The notes under the pieces are model-generated. The model was not told the origin of the DNA. It ran no database searches and was given only the letters and a program-made list of their open reading frames with translations. This document shows, piece by piece, positions 37,567-47,817 of a stretch of 64,000 bases of DNA (positions are counted from its first letter, which is position 1; every line of letters starts with the position of its first letter). The stretch spans positions 38,209 through 102,208 of the forward strand of contig NZ_JAIQZM010000021.1 of the NCBI RefSeq assembly GCF_023333595.1, given 5' to 3'. The stretch is from Argonema galeatum A003/A1. Lineage in GTDB: Bacteria; Cyanobacteriota; Cyanobacteriia; Cyanobacteriales; Aerosakkonemataceae. The position numbers and the translations under genes were made by a program.

Positions 37567-40500
37567 TTAAAAGAAAAGAGGAACGGACAAATCATTCGAT
37601 TTGCGTTTCTCTAGAAAACCGAATTTTAGGTAATGGTCAAACCCATTTTGGAATTTTCCTTGAGAAACTGCGGCAGCAACATCTTGGTTTTCTTTAAGAT
37701 AGGAAAAGTTGCTGAAAACAATGCTGGGATCGCGACTTTCAAACCTTCCCAATTTAACGAAATGTTCCCAGCTATCGCGGAATTCTCCTCGATCGATCGC
37801 ATCCTTTACATCTTGGTTTTGAGCCAGATAAAAATCGGGATCGAAGGTTTCGGACAGAACATTAAATAAATTAAAAGGGTCGCGACCTTCAGCTGCACCG
37901 AATTTAATTAAATGTTCTATCCCACTGCCTAATTTTCGATCGTGTACTGCTTTTGCTACATCGGAATTTTGGGCAAGATAAACTGTTTCTAAGTCCCTAA
38001 ACTCAGGTGCAGGTTCGCGTCCTTCAGCGACACCACTCTTGATAAAATGCTCGAAACCCGTGCGGTATTCGCCTTTAGCAACAGCTGCCTCCACATCTGG
38101 ATTTTCATTCAGGTAGTCAGTAGCAAATACTGAACTGGGATTGCGACCTTCAGCGTAACCAAATCGGCTGAAATGTGCTAAAGCATTCGGGAAAACTTGA
38201 TTAGCAACTGCATCTGCTACATCTCTGTTTTGTTGGAGATAAAACTCGGAATCCAACAGGGAAGAAGAGTCAAGCCTAGCATTAGCGCGGTTAAGGAAAA
38301 AGTTAAGGAAAAAGGGATCGTTATCTCTAATTGTGACGGCAGCATTGTTAGCAGTGCCGATCGCGTAAGCGCTATTCGCCGCTAAAGTAACGATCGCAAT
38401 TTCAACAGGTTCTCGTCGCCTGTCATCGATTACATTGATAGGTAGATTAGCGCTACTTTGACCTGCTGGGATGACGATCGTGCCATTGAGATAATTGTAA
38501 TCAATACCATTGCTGGCATTACCACTGGTAGTGTAATTGATTGTTAGCGGATTGGCTGTGCTACCAGTACGACTAATGGCGAAAACTCCTGGGTCGGGGG
38601 TTCGTCCCCTCCGAACTTCAGCAGCATTGGCATCTGTAGCACTGATAGTAACAGTGGGGATAATACTGGTAATTAAGCTGTAGTTACCTGTGGCATTGCC
38701 AGCATAACTGGTGACTCGCGCTAGGTAATTAATACCCGATTGCGCGGTAAAGGTGAGTTGGGAATTGATTCCATTGGAGTCATCGTTTTCAGCAATTACC
38801 TGACCCGTATCTGCATTCACCAATTGTAAGTAAGCATTAAATGGCGCATTAAGATTGAGTTGCACCTGTTGTCCCGGCGTTACTCCCGTCAGACGATAAT
38901 CATCTCGGTACTTGCCAGAAAGGGTGGGATTATCGGGGTCGGTATTACTTAAGGTACTGTTGATGGTTTGGGGAACGCTAATTGTATCGGCAATAAAAAC
39001 GGTAGCCTTGTTCTTAGCATCAAGAGTGTAGGCATTATCTGGGGTAATCGTAACTGTCGCCGTTTCGCTGCCTTCTACCAAATTGTCATTGATGACATTA
39101 ATCGGCAGAGTAAATGTAGATTGATTTGCACCGAAAGTGATGCTACCAGGGAGATTGTTGTAATCAGTGCTATTAGTAGCAGTACCGGAAGTAGTGTATT
39201 TAACTGTGAGTGGCGCAGATAAATTGCCAGTACGAGTTAAACTGAATTGTCCGGGATTGGCGGTTTGTCCGTTAGCTGCTTCAGCTGCCTCGGCATCTGT
39301 GGTAGTAATATTAACCGTGGATGGGGTTGGGATACTGGTAATTAAGCTGTAGTTACCTGTGGCATTGCCAGCATAACTGGTGACTCGCGCTAGGTAATTA
39401 ATACCCGATTGCGCGGTAAAGGTGAGTTGGGAATTGATTCCATTGGAGTCATCGTTTTCAGCAATTACCGCACCCGTGTCTGCATTCACCAATTGTAAGT
39501 AAGCATTAAATGGCGCATTCAGATTGAGTTGCACCTGTTGTCCCGGCGTTACTCCCGTCAGGCGATAATCATCTCGGTAGCTGCCAGAACGGGTGAGATT
39601 ATTGGGGTCAGTATTACTTAAGGCGCTGTTGATGGTTTGGGGAACGGTAATTGTATCGGCCATAAAAACGGTAGCCTTGTTCTTAGCATCAAGAGTGTAG
39701 GCATTATCTGGGGTAATCGTAACTGTCGCCGTTTCGCTGCCTTCTACCAAATTGTCATTGATGACATTAATCGGTAGTGTAGCTGTAGATTGATTTGCTC
39801 CGAATGTAATGCTACCGGGAAGATTGTTGTAATCAGTGCTATTGGTAGCAGTACCGCTAGTGGTGTAATTAACTGTTAGTGGCGCAGATAAATTGCCAGT
39901 ACGAGTTAAACTGAATTGTCCGGGATTGGGGGTTTGTCCGCTAACTGCTTCACCTGCCTCGGCATCTGTGGCAGTAATGCTAACAGTGGATGGGGTGGGG
40001 TTGACAGCAGTAAAACTTCCTTCTGTCGCAAAGGGTGAACCCGCCCAAGCACTATCAATCCCTTGCACACTCCAGTAATAAGTTTGTCCGGGAGTTAAAT
40101 TGTTCAGCTGCCAACTGGTTTTCATGTTGGTATTGCCCAGTTGGGGTACTTGCCGATAACCCGTGTTGAGAGACATCGGGGCAAAAACATCGTTACCCCC
40201 TGGAGTAGTGCCGACGCGCAGGTTATAACCTAAACCAGTAGTGGGAGTTTGAGCATCAGTTGCCGGATTCCAGTTTAAGGTGACTGCTGTGTCAGAAATT
40301 GTAGAAGAGAGCCCTGTGGGTGTAGTGGGTGGAGTGTTAGCTGTCAGGGTTTTGTTACGGTACAATTTGATGAGGCCACTGGAGTGGTCTGTAAATACCA
40401 TATCCAATTTGCCATCATTGTCGTAATCTCCCCAAGCAACGAGATTAGAGTTAGTAGAAGGCAACCCGATATTGCTATCGGTAAAGCCACTGCCCGTGTT

Positions 40501-43500
40501 ACGGTACAATTTGGTGATACCGCTGCCTGAACCAATGTAACCCATAAGTAGGATATCCAATTTGCCATCGTTGTCGTAATCTCCCCAAGCAGCGGAACCT
40601 TGGCTAACACCAGTCAAATTGGCATTGATGTCGCTAAAGCCATTGCCTGTATTTCGGTACACTTTAGTGATGAAGCCTGAACCTGCAGTGGCACCCGTAA
40701 GTAGGATATCCAATTTGCCATCGTTGTCGTAATCTCCCCAAGCAGCTGAACTGTAGTAAATAGAAGGCAACCCAGCATTGATATCGGTAAAACCATTACC
40801 TGTGTTGCGGTACACTTTGGTGGTCAAGCCTGAACTTGAATTACCGCTGTCCGTAAGTAGGATATCCAATTTGCCATCATTGTTGTAATCTCCCCAAGCA
40901 GCTGAACTGTGGAAACTACCAGTCAAACCAGCATTGATGTCGGTAAAGGCATTACCCGTGTTGCGGTACACTTTAGCGATGAGGCCTGAACCTACAGTGG
41001 CACCCGTGAGTAGGATATCCAATTTACCATCATTGTCGTAATCTCCCCAGGCAACGGAACTCTGCTCAACACCAGGCAACCCGGCATTGATGTCGATAAA
41101 GCCATTGCCCGTGTTACGGTACACTTTGGCGATGCTACCTGAACCTGCAGTGGCACCCGTAAGTAGGATATCCAATTTTCCATCGTTGTCATAATCTCCC
41201 CAAGCGGCAGAACCGTTGTCAACACCAGTCAACCCGGCATTGATATCGATAAAGCCATTACCCGTGTTGCGGTATACTTTGGCGATTCTGCCTGAAGGAC
41301 TGCTGCCTGAAGGACTGCTGCCTGTGAGTAGGATATCCAATTTGCCATCATTGTCGTAATCTCCCCAAACAGCAGAATCGCTGAAAATACCAGGCAACCC
41401 GGCATTGATTTCATCAAAAGGCTCATCATTAATAATCGTCAAAGTTGTTGTATTCTGGCTGCCAATAGTCGCCCCACCTCTAACACTCCCAGGTACGAAC
41501 TCCCACATCATTGTTTCATCTGGTTCGACCACAGTATCGCCATTAATGAGAAGAACTACTGTCTTAGCAGCAGTATCCCCATCAGCAAAGTTAACTATCG
41601 AAGAATTGTTGCCGAAATCCGAGAAGTTAGCAGTACCCAGATTTGGATTAGCCCATACAACTGCGCTTACCGCACCATTGCTACCACCTGTACGATTAAC
41701 CGTAACTGCCGTCGCATTTACAAAACCGCCGCTATTGCCTTCTGGCACGCTGAAATTAGCCGCACTAAATTGTAAAATACCCGCATTATCATCATTACTA
41801 ATCGTCAAAATCGCCCTATCCTGACTGCCAATGGTCGCCCCACCTGTAACACTCCCAGGAATTAACTCCAAATTCACTGTTTCATCGGGTTCAACCGTAG
41901 TATCGCCATTGATGGGAATAATTACCGTTTTAGCAGCAGTATCCCCATCGGCAAAGTTAACAGTAATCGGAAAGATATTATTGTTGTAATCATTCGGGTT
42001 AGGACTACCTGGATTATTAGCAGTACCCGGATTATTCAGATTAACTCGCGCCTGCACGCTTACTGCACCACTGCTACCACCTGTACGATTAACGGTAACT
42101 GCTGTCGCATTTACAAAACCGCCGCTATTCCCTTCTGGTACGCTGAAATTAGCCGCACTGAATTGCAAAGTACCTGGTTGAGGCTGAGTATCATCATTAT
42201 TAACAGTAGTTGTCGCACTAGCAGTGGAAATTGTCGGAGTCTGCCCAGGTGCTACCGGATTCGATAAATTAACAATGACTGTTTCCTCTGGTTCAAATGC
42301 CGTATCACCAACAATATTCATGGCGATTGTTTTTTGCATTTCACCCGCAGCAAAGTTAATCGTGCCAGTTGTAGAAGTTGCGCCAGAAGTTCCGCTAATA
42401 TTGTTGTAATCGCTGTTATTAGTAGCAGTACCACCAATGGCAAAATCTACTTTACTCGCTGCATCAATCCCACCGCTACGAATAACCGTGAAAGTAATGG
42501 GAGTTGTGCCGCTATTAGCTTCAGGAATATTGGCAACACCAGCACTAACGGCGTAATCAACAGCATCATTCGCCGCAATAGTTAGCGTAGTTTGTTTGGT
42601 TGTACCCGCAGCAGCAGCAGTAATTGTGCCAAAATCGAGAACTAGCTTTTCATCATTTTCAGGAATATTGTCAGGCTTAATAGTAACAGCAACATTCTGA
42701 GTTAATGCAGCACCAGTAGCACCCGCTGCGAAAGTAACAGAAGTAGTTGCAAGAGTGTAATCATTGCCAGCGCCTTCTGTAGCAGTGCTGCCATTGTTAA
42801 TTACAATTGGCACAGTTACATCAGTACCGGAAGTAGCGCTGAGAGTAACCGGAATATTAACTACCGTATCGCTGCTGCCTTCTGTACCGCTATAACTAGC
42901 AGCACCAAAATTCACTAAAGACGTATTATTGAGCAGAACTGAGACATTGTTCGTCCAATAGTTCGGCGTAGCCAAATCCGGTGCGCCGTCCTTATTCAAG
43001 TCGCTTATCGCCACCGTCCACGGCCCTGTCCCTGCCCCCGTGCTAAAGTTCGTGGCAGGGTCAAAACTGCCCGTACCTGTTCCCAACAAAACGGAAACAT
43101 TGTCTGAGTTAAGGTTGGCTGTAGCTAGATCGAGCTTACCATCTGCGTTAAGGTCTCCCACAGCGACAAAACGCGGCCCAGACCCTACACTAAAGTTGGT
43201 AGCCCCACCAAAGCTGCCCGTACCTGTACCCAACAAGACAGAAACGTTGCTAGAGCCTTCATTTGCTACAGCTAAATCAGCCTTGCCGTCTGCGTTCAAG
43301 TCACTTACAGCCAGCGCGTATGGACTCGACCCTACACTAAAGTTGGTAGCAGTACCAAAGCTGCCCGTACCTGTCCCCAACAAAATAGAAACATTATTTG
43401 AGTTAAAGTTGGCTGTAGCTAGGTCAAGCTTGCTGTCTGCGTTGAAGTCACCCACTCCAACGAACTGAGGTCGTAACCCGACACTAAAGTTGGTAGCCGC

Positions 43501-44586
43501 TTTAAAGCTACCTGTACCATCTCCTAACAGGATGGAAACGTTGTTAGAATCAATGTTCGCTGTGGCTAGGTCAAGCTTGCCGTCAGCGTTAAAATCACCC
43601 GCTTCTACAGACCAAGGACTTAACCCGACGCTAAAGTTAGTAGCCGCTTGAAAGCTACCCGTACCATCCCCTAACAGGATGGAAACGTTGCTAGTACCCC
43701 AATTCGCTGCGGCTATATCGGGAAAGCTGTCATTGTTAAAGTTTCCTACGGCAACATCAAAGGGGTATTGTCCTGCGTTAAAGTTAGTGGCTTTGCCAAA
43801 GTTACCTGTGCTATCTCCTAATAAGATAGAGACAGCGCCAGAAGCACGGGTGGGAAGGGCTAGGTCAAGATGTCCATCTCCGTTGAAGTCGTGTGCTGTG
43901 ACAGACTGGGGTTGTACTCCCGTGCCAAACTGGGTAGCAGGACTAAAAGTAAGCAGAACAGAGTTATAGCTCGCCATTGTTTCTGCTTCCAGGGCTAGCG
44001 TTGCTTCAATTTCCCCGGTTTTTACTTCAAATTCCCAGTTTCCGCCTAATGCTGCACTTCCTGTTAAGTCATCGGAAGCGGCGATATCTGCATCGGTTAT
44101 CTGACTGAGAGATTGCACAAAGGCAGTTCCTTTCTCTCCGGCTGCCACATTGCAACCATATAGGAGAATGTCTGCATCAGGTGTTAGGGCGTTTTTCCAC
44201 TGTTCCAAAGAGGCGCGATATTCATCCAGGTTTGCCAAACTTAGTTGTGCCGTCCCCAACTGCAAGCTAGCTTCCCCGCCGTGAGTGATGATGTGGGCGC
44301 TACTGACTTCTGTGCGATCGGCTAATATTTGGGTAATTTGTTCTACTCCATCTCGCGTGGGGTCGAGGAGTACAATTTCAGTGTTGGGAACGATTCCGGC
44401 AATCAGACTTTGATAATCTTTTACTGTTGGATCGATAAAGGCAATATTCTGATAGCCTACTCCCATCTGATTAAATGGCTGAAGATTTCCCTGAATATCA
44501 ATCAAGTCTGAATTTTGATTGATAGCAAATTGGTTAAGATGGGTGAATAGTCCGGTAGATTCAAATGGTTGCATAGATTTGTCCAT
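37567..44586 (-). CDS. giant DUF4347/VCBS/Calx-beta/PPC surface protein
   Basis: 2339 residues, ATG 44586. Order: DUF4347 (residues about 45-205) with HIITHGGEASLQLG (H102) and ILLYGCNVAAGEKG (C145); seven VCBS/FG-GAP repeats (about 210-555); three or four Calx-beta domains (about 560-1055); seven more FG-GAP repeats containing WGDYDNDGKLDILLTG (about 1060-1410); a fibronectin III-like domain (about 1425-1530); two near-identical Calx-beta plus PPC modules; another Calx-beta; and five C-terminal repeats of about 50 residues with FYLAQNQDVKDA and HFVKLGRFESRDPS. The Asp-rich DxDxDGxxD loops bind calcium. No classic N-terminal signal peptide is visible, so export probably uses a C-terminal signal (type I) or another route. 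It is probably an adhesin or S-layer-like surface protein. Such giants are common in filamentous cyanobacteria and poorly characterised. Confidence 0.9.
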   Translation of the reverse strand: MDKSMQPFESTGLFTHLNQFAINQNSDLIDIQGNLQPFNQMGVGYQNIAFIDPTVKDYQSLIAGIVPNTEIVLLDPTRDGVEQITQILADRTEVSSAHIITHGGEASLQLGTAQLSLANLDEYRASLEQWKNALTPDADILLYGCNVAAGEKGTAFVQSLSQITDADIAASDDLTGSAALGGNWEFEVKTGEIEATLALEAETMASYNSVLLTFSPATQFGTGVQPQSVTAHDFNGDGHLDLALPTRASGAVSILLGDSTGNFGKATNFNAGQYPFDVAVGNFNNDSFPDIAAANWGTSNVSILLGDGTGSFQAATNFSVGLSPWSVEAGDFNADGKLDLATANIDSNNVSILLGDGTGSFKAATNFSVGLRPQFVGVGDFNADSKLDLATANFNSNNVSILLGTGTGSFGTATNFSVGSSPYALAVSDLNADGKADLAVANEGSSNVSVLLGTGTGSFGGATNFSVGSGPRFVAVGDLNADGKLDLATANLNSDNVSVLLGTGTGSFDPATNFSTGAGTGPWTVAISDLNKDGAPDLATPNYWTNNVSVLLNNTSLVNFGAASYSGTEGSSDTVVNIPVTLSATSGTDVTVPIVINNGSTATEGAGNDYTLATTSVTFAAGATGAALTQNVAVTIKPDNIPENDEKLVLDFGTITAAAAGTTKQTTLTIAANDAVDYAVSAGVANIPEANSGTTPITFTVIRSGGIDAASKVDFAIGGTATNNSDYNNISGTSGATSTTGTINFAAGEMQKTIAMNIVGDTAFEPEETVIVNLSNPVAPGQTPTISTASATTTVNNDDTQPQPGTLQFSAANFSVPEGNSGGFVNATAVTVNRTGGSSGAVSVQARVNLNNPGTANNPGSPNPNDYNNNIFPITVNFADGDTAAKTVIIPINGDTTVEPDETVNLELIPGSVTGGATIGSQDRAILTISNDDNAGILQFSAANFSVPEGNSGGFVNATAVTVNRTGGSNGAVSAVVWANPNLGTANFSDFGNNSSIVNFADGDTAAKTVVLLINGDTVVEPDETMMWEFVPGSVRGGATIGSQNTTTLTIINDEPFDEINAGLPGIFSDSAVWGDYDNDGKLDILLTGSSPSGSSPSGRIAKVYRNTGNGFIDINAGLTGVDNGSAAWGDYDNDGKLDILLTGATAGSGSIAKVYRNTGNGFIDINAGLPGVEQSSVAWGDYDNDGKLDILLTGATVGSGLIAKVYRNTGNAFTDINAGLTGSFHSSAAWGDYNNDGKLDILLTDSGNSSSGLTTKVYRNTGNGFTDINAGLPSIYYSSAAWGDYDNDGKLDILLTGATAGSGFITKVYRNTGNGFSDINANLTGVSQGSAAWGDYDNDGKLDILLMGYIGSGSGITKLYRNTGSGFTDSNIGLPSTNSNLVAWGDYDNDGKLDMVFTDHSSGLIKLYRNKTLTANTPPTTPTGLSSTISDTAVTLNWNPATDAQTPTTGLGYNLRVGTTPGGNDVFAPMSLNTGYRQVPQLGNTNMKTSWQLNNLTPGQTYYWSVQGIDSAWAGSPFATEGSFTAVNPTPSTVSITATDAEAGEAVSGQTPNPGQFSLTRTGNLSAPLTVNYTTSGTATNSTDYNNLPGSITFGANQSTATLPINVINDNLVEGSETATVTITPDNAYTLDAKNKATVFMADTITVPQTINSALSNTDPNNLTRSGSYRDDYRLTGVTPGQQVQLNLNAPFNAYLQLVNADTGAVIAENDDSNGINSQLTFTAQSGINYLARVTSYAGNATGNYSLITSIPTPSTVNITTTDAEAAEAANGQTANPGQFSLTRTGNLSAPLTVKYTTSGTATNSTDYNNLPGSITFGANQSTFTLPINVINDNLVEGSETATVTITPDNAYTLDAKNKATVFIADTISVPQTINSTLSNTDPDNPTLSGKYRDDYRLTGVTPGQQVQLNLNAPFNAYLQLVNADTGQVIAENDDSNGINSQLTFTAQSGINYLARVTSYAGNATGNYSLITSIIPTVTISATDANAAEVRRGRTPDPGVFAISRTGSTANPLTINYTTSGNASNGIDYNYLNGTIVIPAGQSSANLPINVIDDRRREPVEIAIVTLAANSAYAIGTANNAAVTIRDNDPFFLNFFLNRANARLDSSSLLDSEFYLQQNRDVADAVANQVFPNALAHFSRFGYAEGRNPSSVFATDYLNENPDVEAAVAKGEYRTGFEHFIKSGVAEGREPAPEFRDLETVYLAQNSDVAKAVHDRKLGSGIEHLIKFGAAEGRDPFNLFNVLSETFDPDFYLAQNQDVKDAIDRGEFRDSWEHFVKLGRFESRDPSIVFSNFSYLKENQDVAAAVSQGKFQNGFDHYLKFGFLEKRKSNDLSVPLFF
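38663..40000. repeat. 669-bp tandem duplication inside the giant gene
   Basis: The sequence from atactggtaattaagctg at 38663 recurs at 39332 in near-identical form, including the adjoining Calx-beta coding region. Each unit is one Calx-beta plus one PPC domain (223 residues). The DNA similarity shows recent duplication or gene conversion. Confidence 0.85.
40380..41400. repeat. seven tandem FG-GAP-coding repeats of about 150 bp
   Basis: Each unit contains taggatatccaatttgccat or a close variant, and ttgtcgtaatctccccaagc, encoding WGDYDNDGKLDILLTG. Spacing varies between about 145 and 170 bp because of short Ser/Gly linkers. Confidence 0.85.
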
Positions 44587-44835
44587 ATCCTGCTGGATTG
44601 CAAAAGGTTAAATTAGGCCATGAAGTCCGCAGAAATTTGTGGTTATTGAGAACACAGAAACTTTCCACAGACTGTATTACACCCAGAACTACCCGTAACT
44701 AAAAGTAGTTTTTTAGAAAAAGTTGTTGAAAATTTAAGCATTTTTCGGTTATGTATTCAAAGCTATTCGATCGCCAATGGGGTTCGCTAGATCAGTTTGC
44801 TTCTGTCTCCGCTAGTGTAGAATTGATCTTGACAA

Positions 44836-46143
44836 ATGTCCAGTCAGTATATACGTATGCCTACTCTCAAAGCTTCTCAGCAGGGACTCGCGAAAATTAG
44901 ACAAGCCAGAACTAAAAGGGGGTGGCCCGTAAGCGATCGCAAATGGCTAGAGGAAGCAAGCCTGGTTTTGGGAATAAACTGGGAAAATAAGGGATATCTA
45001 GCCGATGGCATCTCTGAAGGCACTTGGAGTCGGTTTTTGGCTGGGAAGTGTCCCATTAATACAGATGCTTTTCACGCTTACTGCGAAGTTTTGGGACTCA
45101 ATTGGGAGGATATAGTCGATCGCGATCGAGTTCGGTGTCAAGATTGGGATAGCGCACCCGATGTGTCTGTTTTCTACGGACGCCTAGAAGAATTGGCGAC
45201 GCTAGAGGAATGGATTGTAAAGAATCGTTGCCGTTTGATCGCGCTGGTGGGGATGGGAGGAATTGGTAAAACGTCTCTAGCGGCGAAGATTGCCGCACAA
45301 ATTCAGGATGAATTTGAGTTTCTTATCTGGCGAAGTTTGCATGATGCGCCATCGATCGAACATCTTTTATATGACTTAATTCAGTTCTTATCTAATCAGC
45401 AGAAAACCGAGTTAAATTCCAGCTTTGAAGGTAGCGTTTCCCATTTAATCGATTGTTTGCAAAAACACCGATGTTTGCTGATATTAGATAATTGGGAACC
45501 TGTTTTAGGCACTTGCAAAATGGCTGGTCAATATCGAAAAGGGTATGAGGTTTATGGTGAGTTAATCAAGCGGGTAGGTGAATCGCAGCATCATAGCTGC
45601 TTAGTCTTGACTAGCCGAGAGAAACCCGGAGTAATTGCAGCATTAGAAGGCCCAAACCTATTGGTTCGTTCTTTAAAATTAACTGGTTTGGGAGAAGCCA
45701 CACGAGATATCCTCAAAGAGAAAGGTTTGCATGAAGAAAACCTATGGTCAGAACTGATTCAACCATATAGAGGTAATCCTTTAGCATTAAAAATAGTGGC
45801 GGCAACAATTCACGATTTATTTGGCGGAAGTATTTCTGATTTTTTAATGCAGAACACCCTATTTTTGGGAGATTTTGAATATTTGTTATATCAGCAATTT
45901 CATCGTTTATCGGAATTAGAAAAAGAACTTATGTACGGAATATCAATGAGTTTAACTTCAAGAACTATTTCTCAATTGCGAAGTAATATCCAGGAAGAAA
46001 TTTCGTCATCTCAATTAATTAAAGCATTGGAATCCTTAGAACGAAAGTCTTTGATTGAAAAAGTAAAAGAAGAAAACGAAACTTCTTTTACTCTTCAGCC
46101 GATGGTGATGAAGTATGTGAAAACTCATTATTCTCGTTGTTAA
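44836..46143 (+). CDS. NB-ARC STAND ATPase without sensor repeats
   Basis: 435 residues from ATG 44836; ATG 44857 (MPTLKASQQGL) is an alternative that matches how related proteins begin. The N-terminal 100 residues look like a helix-turn-helix effector-associated domain, with WLEEASLVLGINW, ISEGTWSRFLAGKCP and FHAYCEVLGLNWEDIVDRD. The NB-ARC ATPase follows: Walker A GMGGIGKTSLA, Walker B CLLILDNWEP, SCLVLTSREKP and GNPLALKIVA, then a winged helix ending in FTLQPMVMKYV. Longer relatives continue after this motif with WD40 repeats; here a stop codon comes immediately. It is divergent from the giant gene and starts a co-directional set with a kinase and a CHAT protein, so the sensor function may be supplied by those TPR proteins. 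Confidence 0.85.
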   Translation: MSSQYIRMPTLKASQQGLAKIRQARTKRGWPVSDRKWLEEASLVLGINWENKGYLADGISEGTWSRFLAGKCPINTDAFHAYCEVLGLNWEDIVDRDRVRCQDWDSAPDVSVFYGRLEELATLEEWIVKNRCRLIALVGMGGIGKTSLAAKIAAQIQDEFEFLIWRSLHDAPSIEHLLYDLIQFLSNQQKTELNSSFEGSVSHLIDCLQKHRCLLILDNWEPVLGTCKMAGQYRKGYEVYGELIKRVGESQHHSCLVLTSREKPGVIAALEGPNLLVRSLKLTGLGEATRDILKEKGLHEENLWSELIQPYRGNPLALKIVAATIHDLFGGSISDFLMQNTLFLGDFEYLLYQQFHRLSELEKELMYGISMSLTSRTISQLRSNIQEEISSSQLIKALESLERKSLIEKVKEENETSFTLQPMVMKYVKTHYSRC

Positions 46144-46251
46144 ATTAACTGCCATCTGTGCATGAGATTTAAGATTGTGTAGTAATCAGACAGGGTGCAT
46201 TAAAAGGCAATTTATAATATCTCATTGATTTTTAATTTTTATTACAAAAGT

Positions 46252-47817
46252 ATGTTTTCAATTGCCGCAAACATAATTCGATCGGGAATGCAACTGCAAG
46301 AGCGCTATCTTGTCACTCGACAGTTAGGTAAAGGCGGTTTTGGTCTTACTTTCGAGGTGGATGATGGCGGAAAATTAAAAGTTATAAAAATTTTGCTGAC
46401 AAACTATCCAAAAGCGGTTTCCCTATTTCAGCGAGAAGCCGAAGTATTAAGTCAACTGCGTCATCCGGGAATTCCCAAAGTAGAGTCAGATGGTTATTTC
46501 ACCTTTTTACCCGAAGGAAACCTAGAGCCATTACACTGCTTAGTAATGGAAAAAATTGATGGTGCAAATTTGCAAGATTGGCTCAGTTGCGAGCAACATA
46601 TCTCCCAAGAACAAGCGATTGACTGGTTAAAACAGCTAGCAGAAATTTTGGATAAAGTCCACAGTCAGCAGTATTTTCATCGGGATATCAAGCCATCTAA
46701 TATCATGCTGAAACCGGATGGACAGTTAGTACTGATTGACTTTGGTGCGGTGCGAGAAGTTACGGAAACTTATTTGGAAAAATTAGACGAAAAGGGGGTA
46801 ACAGGAATTAATTCTCCAGGTTATACGCCAGTAGAGCAATCCGAAGGAGAAGCCGTGCTGCAATCAGATTTTTTTGCATTAGGGCGTACCTTTGTTCATT
46901 TACTAACAGGCAAACATCCCCTCAAGTTTATTAAAAACTCTCAAACGGGTGAATTAATTTGGCGAGAAGATGCTCCTCAGATATCGGAATCGTTTGCTAA
47001 TTTGCTCGATTACTTGATGGCTACTTTTCCAGGACAGCGACCTCAAAATGCTAATCTGATTTTAGAATGTCTGAGAGCGATAGAATCAGGTGTGAGCGAT
47101 TTAGAGCCGAGTCTTCCTTCTGTTAAGATAGCACCAATAACCAAGCGATCGCACACCCGTCGGAGAATTCAGTTCTCTTTAGTAGCTTTGTTTCTACTAG
47201 CGCTTTTTGGATGGCGGTTTGGGTTGCCTCGGATTGCTATTGCTTACAACGATCGCGGAGTAGAAGATTACCTTGCCAATCAACCAAATCAGGCTCTTTT
47301 AAACTTCAATACGGCACTTAGGTTTGACCCAGATTTTGCAGAAGCTTACTACAATCGGGGAGCTATTTACGAGAACTTGCGAGATTTCGATCGCGCCCGC
47401 AGCGAATACCAAATAGCAGCGAAAGGGGGAATACCTGAAGCATACAATAACTTGGCTCGATTGTATATTCTGAAAAAAGATTATGCCGCAGCTATTGACT
47501 TAATCGGGCAAGGAATGAAGCAAGCCAAAGTTACTAAAGAAATGAAATATGTCTTGCATAAAAACTTAGGCTGGGCTAGACTGGAACAACATCGCTATCC
47601 AGAGGCTAAAGAACACCTCCAGATAGCTATTAACTCCGATGGCGATCGCGCTGCTGCCTACTGTCTGTTGGCTCAAGTTTTAGAAGCCCAAGGGGACATG
47701 AAAGGAGCTTTGGTGAAATGGAAAAGTTGTCGTCAGTATGCCTCCCAGTACAAGCCAGATGAGGACACTTGGATGGGTATAGCTGACAAACGGTTAGCAG
47801 CAGGAGAAAAGAAATGA
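46252..47817 (+). CDS. membrane Ser/Thr protein kinase with periplasmic TPR
   Basis: 521 residues from ATG 46252. The kinase domain (residues about 15-275) has the G-loop LGKGGFGLTFEV, the VAIK-like KVIKILL, catalytic HRDIKPSN (143-150), IDFGAVRE (from D163) and SPGYTPVEQSEGE. All Hanks motifs are present. One transmembrane helix (RIQFSLVALFLLALFGW, about 304-322) is followed by a TPR domain (AYNDRGVEDYLANQPNQALL, EAYYNRGAIYENLRDFDRAR, and later units) that should lie outside the cytoplasm. The kinase can thus pass a signal inwards. Its stop codon overlaps the next start (ATGA), so translation is coupled. An earlier TTG start is possible but less likely. Confidence 0.9.
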   Translation: MFSIAANIIRSGMQLQERYLVTRQLGKGGFGLTFEVDDGGKLKVIKILLTNYPKAVSLFQREAEVLSQLRHPGIPKVESDGYFTFLPEGNLEPLHCLVMEKIDGANLQDWLSCEQHISQEQAIDWLKQLAEILDKVHSQQYFHRDIKPSNIMLKPDGQLVLIDFGAVREVTETYLEKLDEKGVTGINSPGYTPVEQSEGEAVLQSDFFALGRTFVHLLTGKHPLKFIKNSQTGELIWREDAPQISESFANLLDYLMATFPGQRPQNANLILECLRAIESGVSDLEPSLPSVKIAPITKRSHTRRRIQFSLVALFLLALFGWRFGLPRIAIAYNDRGVEDYLANQPNQALLNFNTALRFDPDFAEAYYNRGAIYENLRDFDRARSEYQIAAKGGIPEAYNNLARLYILKKDYAAAIDLIGQGMKQAKVTKEMKYVLHKNLGWARLEQHRYPEAKEHLQIAINSDGDRAAAYCLLAQVLEAQGDMKGALVKWKSCRQYASQYKPDEDTWMGIADKRLAAGEKK

